52,674 nucleotides of DNA, taken from positions 1 through 52,674 of the forward strand of contig FR881201.1 of the NCBI GenBank assembly GCA_000434735.1, written 5' to 3'. The DNA is from Bacteroides sp. CAG:530 (lineage in GTDB: Bacteria > Bacteroidota > Bacteroidia > Bacteroidales > Bacteroidaceae). The translations under genes were made by a program, and so were the position numbers. Under the pieces are notes generated by a model, which ran no database searches, was not told where the DNA came from, and saw only the letters and a program-made list of their open reading frames with translations. Positions 9,364 to 16,837 of this stretch are shown in pieces. Numbering within the stretch: position 1 is the first letter of the stretch; each line of letters opens with the position of its first letter.

Positions 9364-9960
9364 TCTATAAGTATAGATGAATTGGAAAACTATACTAAGA
9401 ATCCATTATTGTTCAAGGTATTTCGTGAACTGGGTTGGGGTGAAGAATTAGGTTCGGGAAGCCGTAATATTAAAAAGTTTGCTCCTCTTTACTATAATAA
9501 TAGCGTGATTGAAATACTGAATAATGAGCGTTTTGTTTTTAGTATGACTTATCGAGATGTTGTTGGTGATGTACAAGCCAGTGATGTGAATAGGTGTGAA
9601 AATGCGTCTGCTATGAGTGTGAAAAGTTGTGAAGTAGGTAGTGCTGTAAAGCATAATAATGTGAATGTAGATAAACTAACTTCTATTTCTATAGGTACTG
9701 CACTTGTTTCCGAATTTGTTTCTGGGGTTAGTGATAAAATAGCTCTTAGAATGGCTGAAGAAATTGCTGCTATTTATGTTGTAGGACAACTTACAAAGAA
9801 AGAACTAAAAGAACAATTAGAATTAACCGAAGAGCAAATAAAGATTGATCTAAGAGAATTATCTAGAGCTAAACTGTTGGAACAGAAAGGTAAAGATAAG
9901 AAATATATGCTGTCTGAAATGGCACAGATAAAAATATCATCCTTTTGGACAAAAATGTAA
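9352..9960 (+). pseudogene. AlbA_2/RecG-like ATP-binding transcriptional regulator, C-terminal fragment
   Basis: The 202-residue frame begins with TGSISIDELENYTKNPLLFKVFRELGWGEELGSGSRNI. This is the characteristic segment found about two thirds into AlbA_2-domain 'divergent AAA' or ATP-dependent-helicase-like proteins, which normally have ~250 further N-terminal residues. The C-terminal third contains a winged-helix-like segment (QLTKKELKEQLELTEEQIKIDLRELSRAKLL). The upstream portion is replaced by the inverted transposase fragment at about 9350-9358. The TTG at 9352 is only the first possible start after the junction, so this is a gene remnant. Such genes are common cargo on Bacteroides mobile elements. 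Confidence 0.75.
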
Positions 9961-10231
9961 TTATAACCAATTCATTCCTCTATCCTGCTTGTGCGGATCA
10001 GGACAGTTGTCAGAAAGTGTGCGACATGATGAACCGGGTGCTAATTCACTAAAGATGAATTCGAGAGTTTGAGGTGCAAAATTTGCACCTCAAACAAAAA
10101 GTGGTACAAGGTATATGCCTTTACGGAGCCTGGAGAAGCAATGCTTTCATCGGTTCTGAACAGTGAGGTCACAATTAATATTAATATCAATATAATGCGT
10201 GTATTTATATTGGTTCGTCGGATGCTTACGT
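9961..10231. other. Intergenic remnant between AlbA_2 fragment and integrase
   Basis: A short open stretch at about 9969-10052 (reading ACADQDSCQKVCDMMNRVL) looks protein-like but has no start or context. It may be the tail of a deleted gene. The long palindrome at 10067-10095 follows. I found nothing else. Confidence 0.35.
10067..10095. repeat. Perfect inverted repeat, 14-bp arms with 1-bp centre
   Basis: The left arm GTTTGAGGTGCAAA and its exact complement TTTGCACCTCAAAC are separated by one A. It lies 137 bases beyond the integrase stop, on the integrase's downstream side. A run of five A follows on the plus strand, so for minus-strand transcription a T-run precedes rather than follows the stem. 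It may be a protein-binding palindrome or part of a recombination site; a terminator is less likely. Confidence 0.6.
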
Positions 10232-11467
10232 TTATTGTGCTAATCGTTTCTTAACATTGAGCATGGAATTTTTTAGACTAGCATTCATTACCCGGGCATA
10301 ATGTTGTGTCATTCGTGTAGAGGCATGTCCAAGCATAACTGATACGTCTTGTAGGGGGACATTGTTAGCGAGCGTAATGGTAGTCCCAAATGTATGCCGA
10401 CCAGCGTGAGTGGTGATATTTTTCTTAATTCCGCAGAAATCTGCTATTTCTTTGAGATAGCTGTTCATTTTTTGGTTGCAGGGAACTGGGAGACAACATC
10501 CTTTTTTGATGCAAACAGGATTATTTTCATACTTCTTTAGTATGGCAAGCGGAACGGGAAGTAGAGGTATGTTACAGATGGAAGATGCTTTACGCCGATG
10601 CATCAGTTTGATTCTTCCTTTTCTGATCCACCAGTCTCCATTATTATCTTGCATCAGATCTTCTTTTTTGAGCGTGGACACATCGGCAAATGCCAGACCA
10701 GTGAAGCAGGCGAAAATAAAAATATCCCGTACCAGTGCTAGGCGGGGTATAGTGAATTCCTTATTCATAACGGTCTGTAATTCGTCATATGTGAGGAATA
10801 CAGGAGCTGTTTCATCCTGTTCCATTTTGTATCCATAAAACGCATCTTTCTTCATCCAACCTTTTGCCAGTGCCATATTTGTGATTTTCTTGAAACATTT
10901 CATATATCGAACAATAGTGTTGCGGCATAAACCGACTTCTGTTTTTAAATGAAGGTCAAAGGCTTTTATGAATTCCGGAGTGAGTTCATGGAAAGTAATA
11001 TCTTCTTTGTCATAAAATGTAGGAATGGAATTTTCGAGTTTTTTTAGTACATTTTTGTAACGGTTGATGGTCACTGGTGCATAGTCAATATTCACAACTT
11101 TCTCCATCTCCTTGATTTCTTGTCGTATTGTTTCAAGCAGGGTACGCATTTCCGTATCCTTGCCGAATACACGTTTTAATATTAAGGAGGGAGTGGATAT
11201 TGCCTGCTCCAGTATAAGTTCCTTATACTTTTCCAATGCTCGCGTGGCTAATTCAGATAAATAACTGTTGAGTTCATTGGAAGCCCGGTCTTTTCCTTTA
11301 CTACATCCTTTGGCTGCGTTCCACAGTTTGAGAGGAACGCTTCTTTGGATTCGTGTTTCTTCGTATTGACCGTTAATTGTGATCCTCATTAGAATAGGTG
11401 CTTCACCATTTTTTAATAATTTCGTTTTGAGAACGAAAAACAGAATCTTCATTGTTCCTTGTTTCAT
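10232..11467 (-). CDS. Tyrosine recombinase (integrase) of a Bacteroides mobile element
   Basis: The 411-residue protein has the Bacteroidetes integrase layout: an N-terminal arm-binding region (to ~110), a SAM-like core-binding domain (~115-215) and a C-terminal catalytic domain. The catalytic residues are HAGRH (H354, R357), LGH (H381) and HYARV (nucleophile Y390). In the position of the first catalytic Arg it has TGLAFADV instead of TGxR, a change also known in IntDOT-type enzymes. The length suggests the gene is intact. It points away from a tRNA-Phe gene 454 bases upstream of its start. That is the classic placement for an element integrated at a tRNA. The rest of the element is mostly lost or broken. 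Confidence 0.9.
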   Translation of the reverse strand: MKQGTMKILFFVLKTKLLKNGEAPILMRITINGQYEETRIQRSVPLKLWNAAKGCSKGKDRASNELNSYLSELATRALEKYKELILEQAISTPSLILKRVFGKDTEMRTLLETIRQEIKEMEKVVNIDYAPVTINRYKNVLKKLENSIPTFYDKEDITFHELTPEFIKAFDLHLKTEVGLCRNTIVRYMKCFKKITNMALAKGWMKKDAFYGYKMEQDETAPVFLTYDELQTVMNKEFTIPRLALVRDIFIFACFTGLAFADVSTLKKEDLMQDNNGDWWIRKGRIKLMHRRKASSICNIPLLPVPLAILKKYENNPVCIKKGCCLPVPCNQKMNSYLKEIADFCGIKKNITTHAGRHTFGTTITLANNVPLQDVSVMLGHASTRMTQHYARVMNASLKNSMLNVKKRLAQ

Positions 11468-11551
11468 AACTTTTTTCTTTAAGTTGGTAAATACAATTAG
11501 TTATTCTGTCAACTTGAAAGATGAGTTGGAAGTCGGTAAAAAAGTTAAAAT

Positions 11552-11807
11552 CGGTGGCTTTTTTGTAGGCATGGTCTGAAAAACCACCGTTTTTTTAGTT
11601 TTAAGATTCTCTTTGTTTCCCTTGATCTTATATTTGTCAGTAAATGAAGAATCTTTTTTGCTTTTCTTTTTCCGCTATTTCCATTACATTCAAGCAGGTA
11701 TGCAAAAGTATGTTTTTGCTCCCAAAAATGACTAGCGCAAATTATTGTAAATGAGCGAAATATAGTGCAAACGGTGGTTTTTTAAAGGGACTCTGAAAAA
11801 GCCACCG
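11552..11807. repeat. Nested inverted repeats, four CGGTGG-T-rich arms
   Basis: The outer arms CGGTGGCTTTTT (from 11552) and AAAAAGCCACCG (11796-11807) are perfect 12-bp inverted repeats about 255 bp apart. The inner arms, AAAAACCACCGTTT (11579-11592) and AAACGGTGGTTTTT (11769-11782), are also perfect inverted repeats. Each outer arm also pairs with its neighbouring inner arm to form a local hairpin. It resembles either a small MITE-like element or a set of arm-type recombinase sites. Confidence 0.6.
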
Positions 11808-11867
11808 AATGGGACATTTCCAGATACTCGAATCGGCTGGAATTTGCGTATTGGAGTATAAAAGAAA

Positions 11868-11899
11868 ACCCATTGAAATGACTGAATTCCAATGGGTTA
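11868..11899 (-). terminator. Terminator downstream of tRNA-Phe
   Basis: A 9-bp stem (AACCCATTG with CAATGGGTT) is followed, in the minus direction, by TTTTCTTTTAT. It starts about 23 bases after the tRNA 3' end. Confidence 0.75.
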
Positions 11900-11921
11900 T
11901 GAGAAATTACCGAATCGATAG

Positions 11922-11994
11922 TGGTGCCACCAGGAATCGAACCGGGGACACAAGGATTTTCAGTCCTTTGCTCTACCAACTGAGCTATGGCACC
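11922..11994 (-). tRNA. tRNA-Phe (anticodon GAA)
   Basis: The minus strand gives a 73-base cloverleaf. The acceptor GGTGCCA/TGGCACC is fully paired. The D arm is GCTC-AGTTGGTA-GAGC, the anticodon stem AAGGA/TCCTT with loop CTGAAAA (anticodon GAA), and the T loop TTCGATT. The discriminator is A and CCA is not encoded. The T stem (CCCGG/CCTGG) has one C-U mismatch at its middle pair. A well-spaced Bacteroides promoter and a terminator flank the gene. The adjacent integrase suggests that the 3' half could be an element attachment site. Confidence 0.95.
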
Positions 11995-12030
11995 ATCGTG
12001 TCTGCAATGCGTTGTTCTCGATTGCGAGTG

Positions 12031-12061
12031 CAAAGGTAGACATTTTTTTTTATCCTCCAAA
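12031..12061 (-). promoter_or_regulatory. tRNA-Phe promoter (TTTG-N19-TACCTTTG)
   Basis: On the minus strand a -33 TTTG (12061-12058) is exactly 19 bp from the -7 box TACCTTTG (12038-12031). This is the Bacteroides housekeeping consensus, about 37 bases upstream of the tRNA 5' end. It is the best-formed promoter in the window. Confidence 0.85.
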
Positions 12062-12280
12062 TTATATTCAGAAAAAACTGAAAATTTCCACTAAAAATAC
12101 ACTGATTTTACGTAAAACGAGAGGGAACGTGATAAATTTCCGTGCAAAACCGTCCGCTTTTTAGTGATTACGATGCATTATTCCTGACTTTATCAGTGCG
12201 CCACCAAAATCACAGTTATTGCTAATCTTCGGTATCTGTGAGGCATATCTATCGCTTATATTATTGAAGTTGTCTCACAT

Positions 12281-12360
12281 CGGTCGATGTGAGCGTGCGT
12301 AACGGTCGATATGAGCGTGCGTATCGGTCGGTGTGAGCGTGCGTATCGGTCGAAGTAAGA
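12281..12360. repeat. Imperfect tandem repeat, 22-bp period
   Basis: Three full units start at 12281, 12303 and 12325, and a diverging fourth at 12347. Each begins CGGTCG and the first three share GAGCGTGCGTA. The units differ at a few positions (GATGTG, GATATG, GGTGTG). The first unit's start also forms a small palindrome, CACATCG-GT-CGATGTG. There are no unique spacers, so this is not a CRISPR. Confidence 0.85.
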
Positions 12361-12491
12361 CGACTTGACTTTGACTGATTTCACTTTACACTTTTGTTGT
12401 TGTTTTACTGAATTACTTTACTCCTTATTTATTCCTTTACTAGATAACTTTACATGCATGAAAAGTGTTACTGAAACGCTTTGACTGATCA

Positions 12492-12531
12492 CAAAAAAAA
12501 CACTCCTGCCGCCCATAAAGCAGCAGGAGTG
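12492..12531 (-). terminator. rnr terminator
   Basis: A strong stem (CACTCCTGCCGC at 12501-12512 with GCAGCAGGAGTG at 12520-12531) is followed on the minus strand by about eight T. It lies 22 bases after the rnr stop codon. Confidence 0.9.
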
Positions 12532-12553
12532 CATTAATCATTTTTTATTCTAA

Positions 12554-14722
12554 TTATTTCTTAATTGGCAACTTATCGTCAGCCAAAACAAAATCAAGTT
12601 GTTTCTTCTCCAAATTTGCTCTGGCTACCTTAATCTGAACTGGGTCGCCCAATGAGAATTTCTGATGACGCTTACGTCCGATAAGGCAATAGTTCTTTTC
12701 GTCGAACTCATAATAGTCATCACCCAAGTCGCGCATCGGCACCATACCTTCGCACTTGTTCTCGTTGATTTCAACGTAAAGTCCCCATTCGGTAACACCC
12801 GAAATAACGCCGTCGTATACGTTTCCGATACGCTCGCCCATGAACTCTACTTGTTTATACTTAACCGAAGCACGTTCGGCAGCGGCAGCTGTCTGCTCCA
12901 TAGCCGAGCTGTGTTCGCACAGTTCTTCGTACTTATCAGCCTGAGCAGTACGACCGCCAGCCAGATAGCGAGTAAGAAGACGATGCACCATCAAGTCGGG
13001 ATAACGACGGATAGGCGATGTGAAATGCGTATAATAATCGAACGCCAATCCGTAGTGGCCGATGTTATGAATAGAATAACGCGCTTTCTGCATGGCACGC
13101 AGAGACACGGTTTCTATCAGGTTCTGCTCCTTCTTTCCGTCTATATCGTTCAGCAAGCGGTTGATAGACTTCGATACCTCTGTCTTAGTTCCGCCGGTAC
13201 GAATCTTATAACCGAAACGTGCGATGAACTGACTCAAGTTCTCAAGTTTATCTGGGTCTGGCAAATCGTGGATACGATAAGGGAACACTTTAGGCTTCTT
13301 GTTCTTTGGCACCTTACCTATATGCTCGGCTACAGTACGGTTGGCCAAAAGCATGAACTCTTCAATAAGCTTGTTTGCCTCTTTAGATTCCTTGAAATAT
13401 ACGCTGAGCGGCTTTCCGCTCTCATCGATTTCAAACTTCACCTCGCAACGGTCGAAGTTGATTGACCCGTTAGCCATACGTTTTTCACGAAGGATCTGCG
13501 CCAGCTTATTAAGTTCCAGAATCTCTTCCTTATATTCACCCTTTCCGGTCTCGATAATTTCCTGAGCTTCTTCGTAAGTGAAGCGGCGATTCGACTTGAT
13601 TACAGTGTGACGGATGCGATAATCCTTCACCTCTGCCTTCTCGTTCATCGTGAAGATGACAGAATATGCCAACTTCTCCTCATCGGGGCGCAATGAACAG
13701 ATAAAGTTACACAAGCGTTCGGGCAACATAGGGATGGTGCGGTCTACCAGATAAACAGAAGTGGCACGTTTCACTGCTTCCTTATCTATTACACTACCCT
13801 CTTTTACATAGTGCGATACATCGGCAATGTGTACGCCTACCTCCCACAGTCCCGGTTTAAGCTGACGGATAGACAAAGCGTCGTCAAAGTCCTTGGCGTC
13901 TTTCGGGTCGATGGTAAATGTAGTAACATCGCGACAGTCTTCACGCTCGGCATAATCTTCGGGAGTAATCTCCGCCGAAATCTTCTCGGCAGCCGCCTCC
14001 ACATTCTGCGGATAATGATACGGCAACCCGTATTCTGCCAAGATAGCGTGCATCTCGGTAGTATTTTCGCCAGCTTTACCAAGTATATCTATTACCTCAC
14101 CAAAGGGGTTCTTGGCATCTTCGGGCCATTCGGTTATCCTTACCACAGCCTTGTCGCCATCTTTTCCACCTTTCAGCTTATCTTTAGGGATAAATATATC
14201 ATTGGCAAGCGTATTTGTTTCGGTCAAAAGGAACGCATAGTTCTTGCTAACCTTAAGAGTACCGACAAACGGAGTGTCAGAGTGTTCCAAAATCTCGAGA
14301 ACCTGACCTTCGGGGTCATGACGTCTGCGTCGTGCCGAAAGCGCAATCTTCACCTTATCGCCATTCATGGCATGAGCCGAGTTGCTGTCGGAAATCGCAA
14401 TAGGGTCTCCACCGTCGTCGGGAATAAAAGTATTCTTTCCGTTGCTTTTCCGCTGAAATACACCGGTCATAATCTGTCCACGGCCATTCAGCTGAAAATG
14501 TCCCTTTTCAGTTTCTACCAAGAAGTTTTCTTCGAGCATTTCATCTATTATATCAACGCAAAGCATCTTCAATGGGTGCGTAGTGAGATTCAGGCTTCCG
14601 AAAATCTGCTTTAAGCCAAAACTGGTCTCGGGTCTTGTGCGGAAAAAGGTAACAAGCAATTCGGCCAGTTCTCTCTTCTTCATTCGTTTTCCGCCTTTTT
14701 TTTCTTTCTTTTTCTTAGCCAT
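12554..14722 (-). CDS. rnr: Ribonuclease R
   Basis: This is a processive 3'-5' exoribonuclease that degrades structured RNA and takes part in rRNA and mRNA turnover in the cytoplasm. The 722-residue product has a Lys-rich N-terminus, a winged-helix region (about 15-80), two cold-shock RNA-binding domains (about 85-215), the RNB catalytic domain and a C-terminal S1 domain (about 635-715). The RNB metal site TIDPKDAKDFDDA supplies D272, D278, D280 and D281. The Lys-rich tail found at the C-terminus of E. coli RNase R is nearly absent here, while the N-terminus is Lys-rich instead. Met14 is a possible later start. The gene is monocistronic, with its own promoter and a strong terminator. Confidence 0.97.
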   Translation of the reverse strand: MAKKKKEKKGGKRMKKRELAELLVTFFRTRPETSFGLKQIFGSLNLTTHPLKMLCVDIIDEMLEENFLVETEKGHFQLNGRGQIMTGVFQRKSNGKNTFIPDDGGDPIAISDSNSAHAMNGDKVKIALSARRRRHDPEGQVLEILEHSDTPFVGTLKVSKNYAFLLTETNTLANDIFIPKDKLKGGKDGDKAVVRITEWPEDAKNPFGEVIDILGKAGENTTEMHAILAEYGLPYHYPQNVEAAAEKISAEITPEDYAEREDCRDVTTFTIDPKDAKDFDDALSIRQLKPGLWEVGVHIADVSHYVKEGSVIDKEAVKRATSVYLVDRTIPMLPERLCNFICSLRPDEEKLAYSVIFTMNEKAEVKDYRIRHTVIKSNRRFTYEEAQEIIETGKGEYKEEILELNKLAQILREKRMANGSINFDRCEVKFEIDESGKPLSVYFKESKEANKLIEEFMLLANRTVAEHIGKVPKNKKPKVFPYRIHDLPDPDKLENLSQFIARFGYKIRTGGTKTEVSKSINRLLNDIDGKKEQNLIETVSLRAMQKARYSIHNIGHYGLAFDYYTHFTSPIRRYPDLMVHRLLTRYLAGGRTAQADKYEELCEHSSAMEQTAAAAERASVKYKQVEFMGERIGNVYDGVISGVTEWGLYVEINENKCEGMVPMRDLGDDYYEFDEKNYCLIGRKRHQKFSLGDPVQIKVARANLEKKQLDFVLADDKLPIKK

Positions 14723-14802
14723 AGTCGTATTTTTTTAATTATTACCGCAACTTCTGCATCTATAGTAGGGCGGTGATAATATATTCGTTCATACAAAGTA
14801 AG

Positions 14803-14810
14803 CAAAATTA
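14803..14810 (-). promoter_or_regulatory. -7 promoter box of rnr
   Basis: TAATTTTG on the minus strand fits TAnnTTTG and lies 80 bases before the rnr start. No good -33 box is visible at 19 bp. Confidence 0.5.
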
Positions 14811-14866
14811 TTGGAAAGGCCGACTAATATACTCTCTTATTTTAAGGTAGAAACTTAATAATCTAT

Positions 14867-14874
14867 TATCTTTG
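14867..14874 (+). promoter_or_regulatory. -7 promoter box of the CDF transporter operon
   Basis: TATCTTTG fits the Bacteroides -7 consensus and lies 26 bases before the ATG at 14901. The -33 box is poor. Confidence 0.6.
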
Positions 14875-14900
14875 CCGCATTCTTTAACCCAATATTACAA

Positions 14901-15824
14901 ATGAAAGAAGCAAGCATAGCTCATAGAGAGCGTGAGATTTACAAAGTCACGCTGACGGGTAGCCTTGTCAACGTATTGTTGGTTGTGTGTAAGTTTATAG
15001 CAGGAGTACTTGGAAATAGCGCTGCCATGGTAGCAGATGCCGTACACTCGCTATCAGACTTGATAACAGATATCATTGTTTTAGTATTCGTGCGTATATC
15101 CGGCAAGCCAGAAGACAAAGGGCACGACTACGGACACGGTAAATACGAAACTTTCGCAACACTGCTCATAGGCGTAGCCTTATTCTGTGTAGGAGTCGGT
15201 ATTCTATTGAACGGAGGCGAACAGATCTATATCTATCTGAAAGGCGGAACGCTCAGCTCGCCAGGATGGATAGCGCTGATAGCCGCCCTTCTGTCTATCC
15301 TGCTTAAGGAACTGCTATTTCAGTACACCCGACGGATAGGAAAGAAATACGATAGTCCGGCTGTAATAGCCAACGCATGGCATCACCGCAGCGACGCTTT
15401 TTCGTCTATCGGAACGGCTATAGGCATTGGCGGAGCCATCTTGTTAGGCGAAAACTGGCGAGTGTTAGACCCGCTGGCGGCTGTAGTGGTGAGTTTCTTC
15501 ATCATACACGTAGCTGTAAAACAGCTGAAGCCGTGCCTTGACGAATTGTTGGAGCGCTCACTGCCCGATGATATAGAGAACCATATCACCAATCTGGTGC
15601 TTTCAGTACCGGGAGTATCCGAGCCTCATCATCTGCGCACACGCCGTATAGGAAGCAACTACGCTATAGACTTACACATACGTATGGATGGCAACATGCC
15701 ACTGTTTGAAGCACACGACAAAGCTACTCAGATTGAGCATAAACTAAAAGAGGCTTATGGCGCGAACACGTACATCAGCGTACACATAGAGCCGATAAAG
15801 AATATGCCACAACAAGACAAATAA
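14901..15824 (+). CDS. Cation diffusion facilitator (CDF) family metal exporter
   Basis: This is an inner-membrane M2+/H+ antiporter that exports zinc, iron or similar divalent metals. The 307-residue length is usual for the FieF/CzcD-like group. About six membrane helices are visible between residues 18 and 205. The metal site motifs are MVADAVHSLSDL in helix 2 and WHHRSDAFSSIG in helix 5, with a third motif (HDYGHGKYE) in the cytoplasmic loop. The C-terminal cytoplasmic domain (about 215-300, ending SVHIEPI) is complete. The gene leads a probable operon: the next start is only two bases after its stop. A link between metal export and the lipid-type enzymes downstream is not evident, so co-transcription may be incidental. 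Confidence 0.93.
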   Translation: MKEASIAHREREIYKVTLTGSLVNVLLVVCKFIAGVLGNSAAMVADAVHSLSDLITDIIVLVFVRISGKPEDKGHDYGHGKYETFATLLIGVALFCVGVGILLNGGEQIYIYLKGGTLSSPGWIALIAALLSILLKELLFQYTRRIGKKYDSPAVIANAWHHRSDAFSSIGTAIGIGGAILLGENWRVLDPLAAVVVSFFIIHVAVKQLKPCLDELLERSLPDDIENHITNLVLSVPGVSEPHHLRTRRIGSNYAIDLHIRMDGNMPLFEAHDKATQIEHKLKEAYGANTYISVHIEPIKNMPQQDK

Positions 15825-15826
15825 CC

Positions 15827-16837
15827 ATGAACAAAAAAATATTAGTAACCGGTGCCAGCGGATTCATCGGCAGCTTTCTGGTGGAAGAAGGACTGGCACA
15901 GGATATGCAAGTATGGGCTGGAGTACGCAAAAGCAGCAGTCGGAAGTATCTGCAGGATTCGCGGATAAAATTCGCGGAACTCGACTTTACCGACAGTGAT
16001 GCGCTCGAAGCTCAACTCAACAAACACAAGAGCGAACATGGAGGATGGGATTACATCATCCACTGTGCCGGCGTGACAAAATGTAAAGACAAAGGCTTTT
16101 TCGAGATAGGAAACTATTGGGCTACACGTAATTTCATAGAGACCCTTAAACGCCTCGGCATGGTGCCGCAGCAGTTTATCTACATCAGCTCACTCAGCGT
16201 ATTCGGCCCGATACACGAAAAGGACTACGCCCCTATCTCGGAGCAAGACAAGCCTTGCCCCAACACCGCTTACGGAATAAGCAAAATACATTCTGAAGAG
16301 TATATTCAGAGCTTGAAAGACTTTCCGTATGTAATATTCCGACCCACCGGAGTATACGGACCACGAGAAAGAGATTATTTCTTGATGGCGCAGTCTATAC
16401 AGAAACACGTGGACTTCGCTGCTGGATTCCGTAGACAAGACCTTACATTCATCTACGTAAAAGACCTGGTGAAGGTCATTTACCTAAGTATCGAGAAAAA
16501 GATAACACGACGTGCTTACTTCGTGAGCGACGGACAGGTATACAACAGCCGTACTTTTTCTGAGTTGATAGAAAAAGAGTTGGGAAACCCTTGGGTACTA
16601 CACTTTGTATGCCCGCTAAGCCTGCTGAAGGTCATTTCGTTCGTCGCTGAAAACGTAGCGCGACTGATGCACAAGAGCAGCACGCTAAATATGGATAAGT
16701 ATAAAATAATGAAACAAAGAAACTGGCGATGTGACATCACTCCGGCGAAAAAAGAGTTGGGATATGTACCCGAATATCCGTTAGAGCGAGGAGTAAAAGA
16801 AGCTATCGCTTGGTATAAGAAAGAAGGATGGCTATAA
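15827..16837 (+). CDS. NAD(P)-dependent epimerase/reductase (extended SDR), candidate sphingolipid reductase
   Basis: This 336-residue extended short-chain dehydrogenase has a Rossmann motif GASGFIGSFLVEEG at about 8-21, a catalytic Ser region ISSLSVFGP (around 124-132) and the YxxxK pair in AYGISKIH (around 148-155). FRPTGVYGPRERDY is typical of epimerases and dihydroflavonol-reductase-like enzymes. It overlaps the next gene, a PAP2/IPC-synthase-like membrane enzyme, by 10 bases, so the two are translationally coupled. From memory, a Bacteroides thetaiotaomicron SDR of this general type (the BT_0972 locus) is a 3-ketosphinganine reductase. The coupling with a lipid phosphotransferase-like gene makes a sphingolipid role attractive here, but sugar epimerase or another reductase activity is possible. 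Confidence 0.85.
   Translation: MNKKILVTGASGFIGSFLVEEGLAQDMQVWAGVRKSSSRKYLQDSRIKFAELDFTDSDALEAQLNKHKSEHGGWDYIIHCAGVTKCKDKGFFEIGNYWATRNFIETLKRLGMVPQQFIYISSLSVFGPIHEKDYAPISEQDKPCPNTAYGISKIHSEEYIQSLKDFPYVIFRPTGVYGPRERDYFLMAQSIQKHVDFAAGFRRQDLTFIYVKDLVKVIYLSIEKKITRRAYFVSDGQVYNSRTFSELIEKELGNPWVLHFVCPLSLLKVISFVAENVARLMHKSSTLNMDKYKIMKQRNWRCDITPAKKELGYVPEYPLERGVKEAIAWYKKEGWL

Larger units (their letters stand above)
11468..11921. other. Non-coding region between integrase and tRNA-Phe with nested inverted repeats
   Basis: The region contains no credible gene. It carries four copies of a CGGTGG[C/T]TTTTT motif in alternating orientation (11552-11564, 11579-11589, 11772-11783, 11796-11807) and the tRNA terminator at 11868-11899. 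It is a plausible site for the element's attachment and arm-type integrase sites. Confidence 0.5.
11995..12491. other. Intergenic region between tRNA-Phe and the rnr terminator
   Basis: The region holds the tRNA promoter (12031-12061) and a tandem array with a 22-bp period (12281-12360). No coding sequence is credible. Confidence 0.6.

Noticed and set aside
10069..10254. 61-codon frame downstream of the AlbA_2 fragment
   Set aside because: It begins inside the 29-bp palindrome and overlaps the integrase 3' end; no protein-like signal.
12281..12360. Possible CRISPR array
   Set aside because: Repeats are contiguous with no unique spacers and there are no cas genes nearby.
12665..13465. Long open frame antisense to rnr (266 codons)
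   Set aside because: It lies entirely over conserved rnr coding sequence and has no domain or start context.
13811..14614. Second long open frame antisense to rnr (267 codons)
   Set aside because: Same reason; it is a shadow of the rnr frame.
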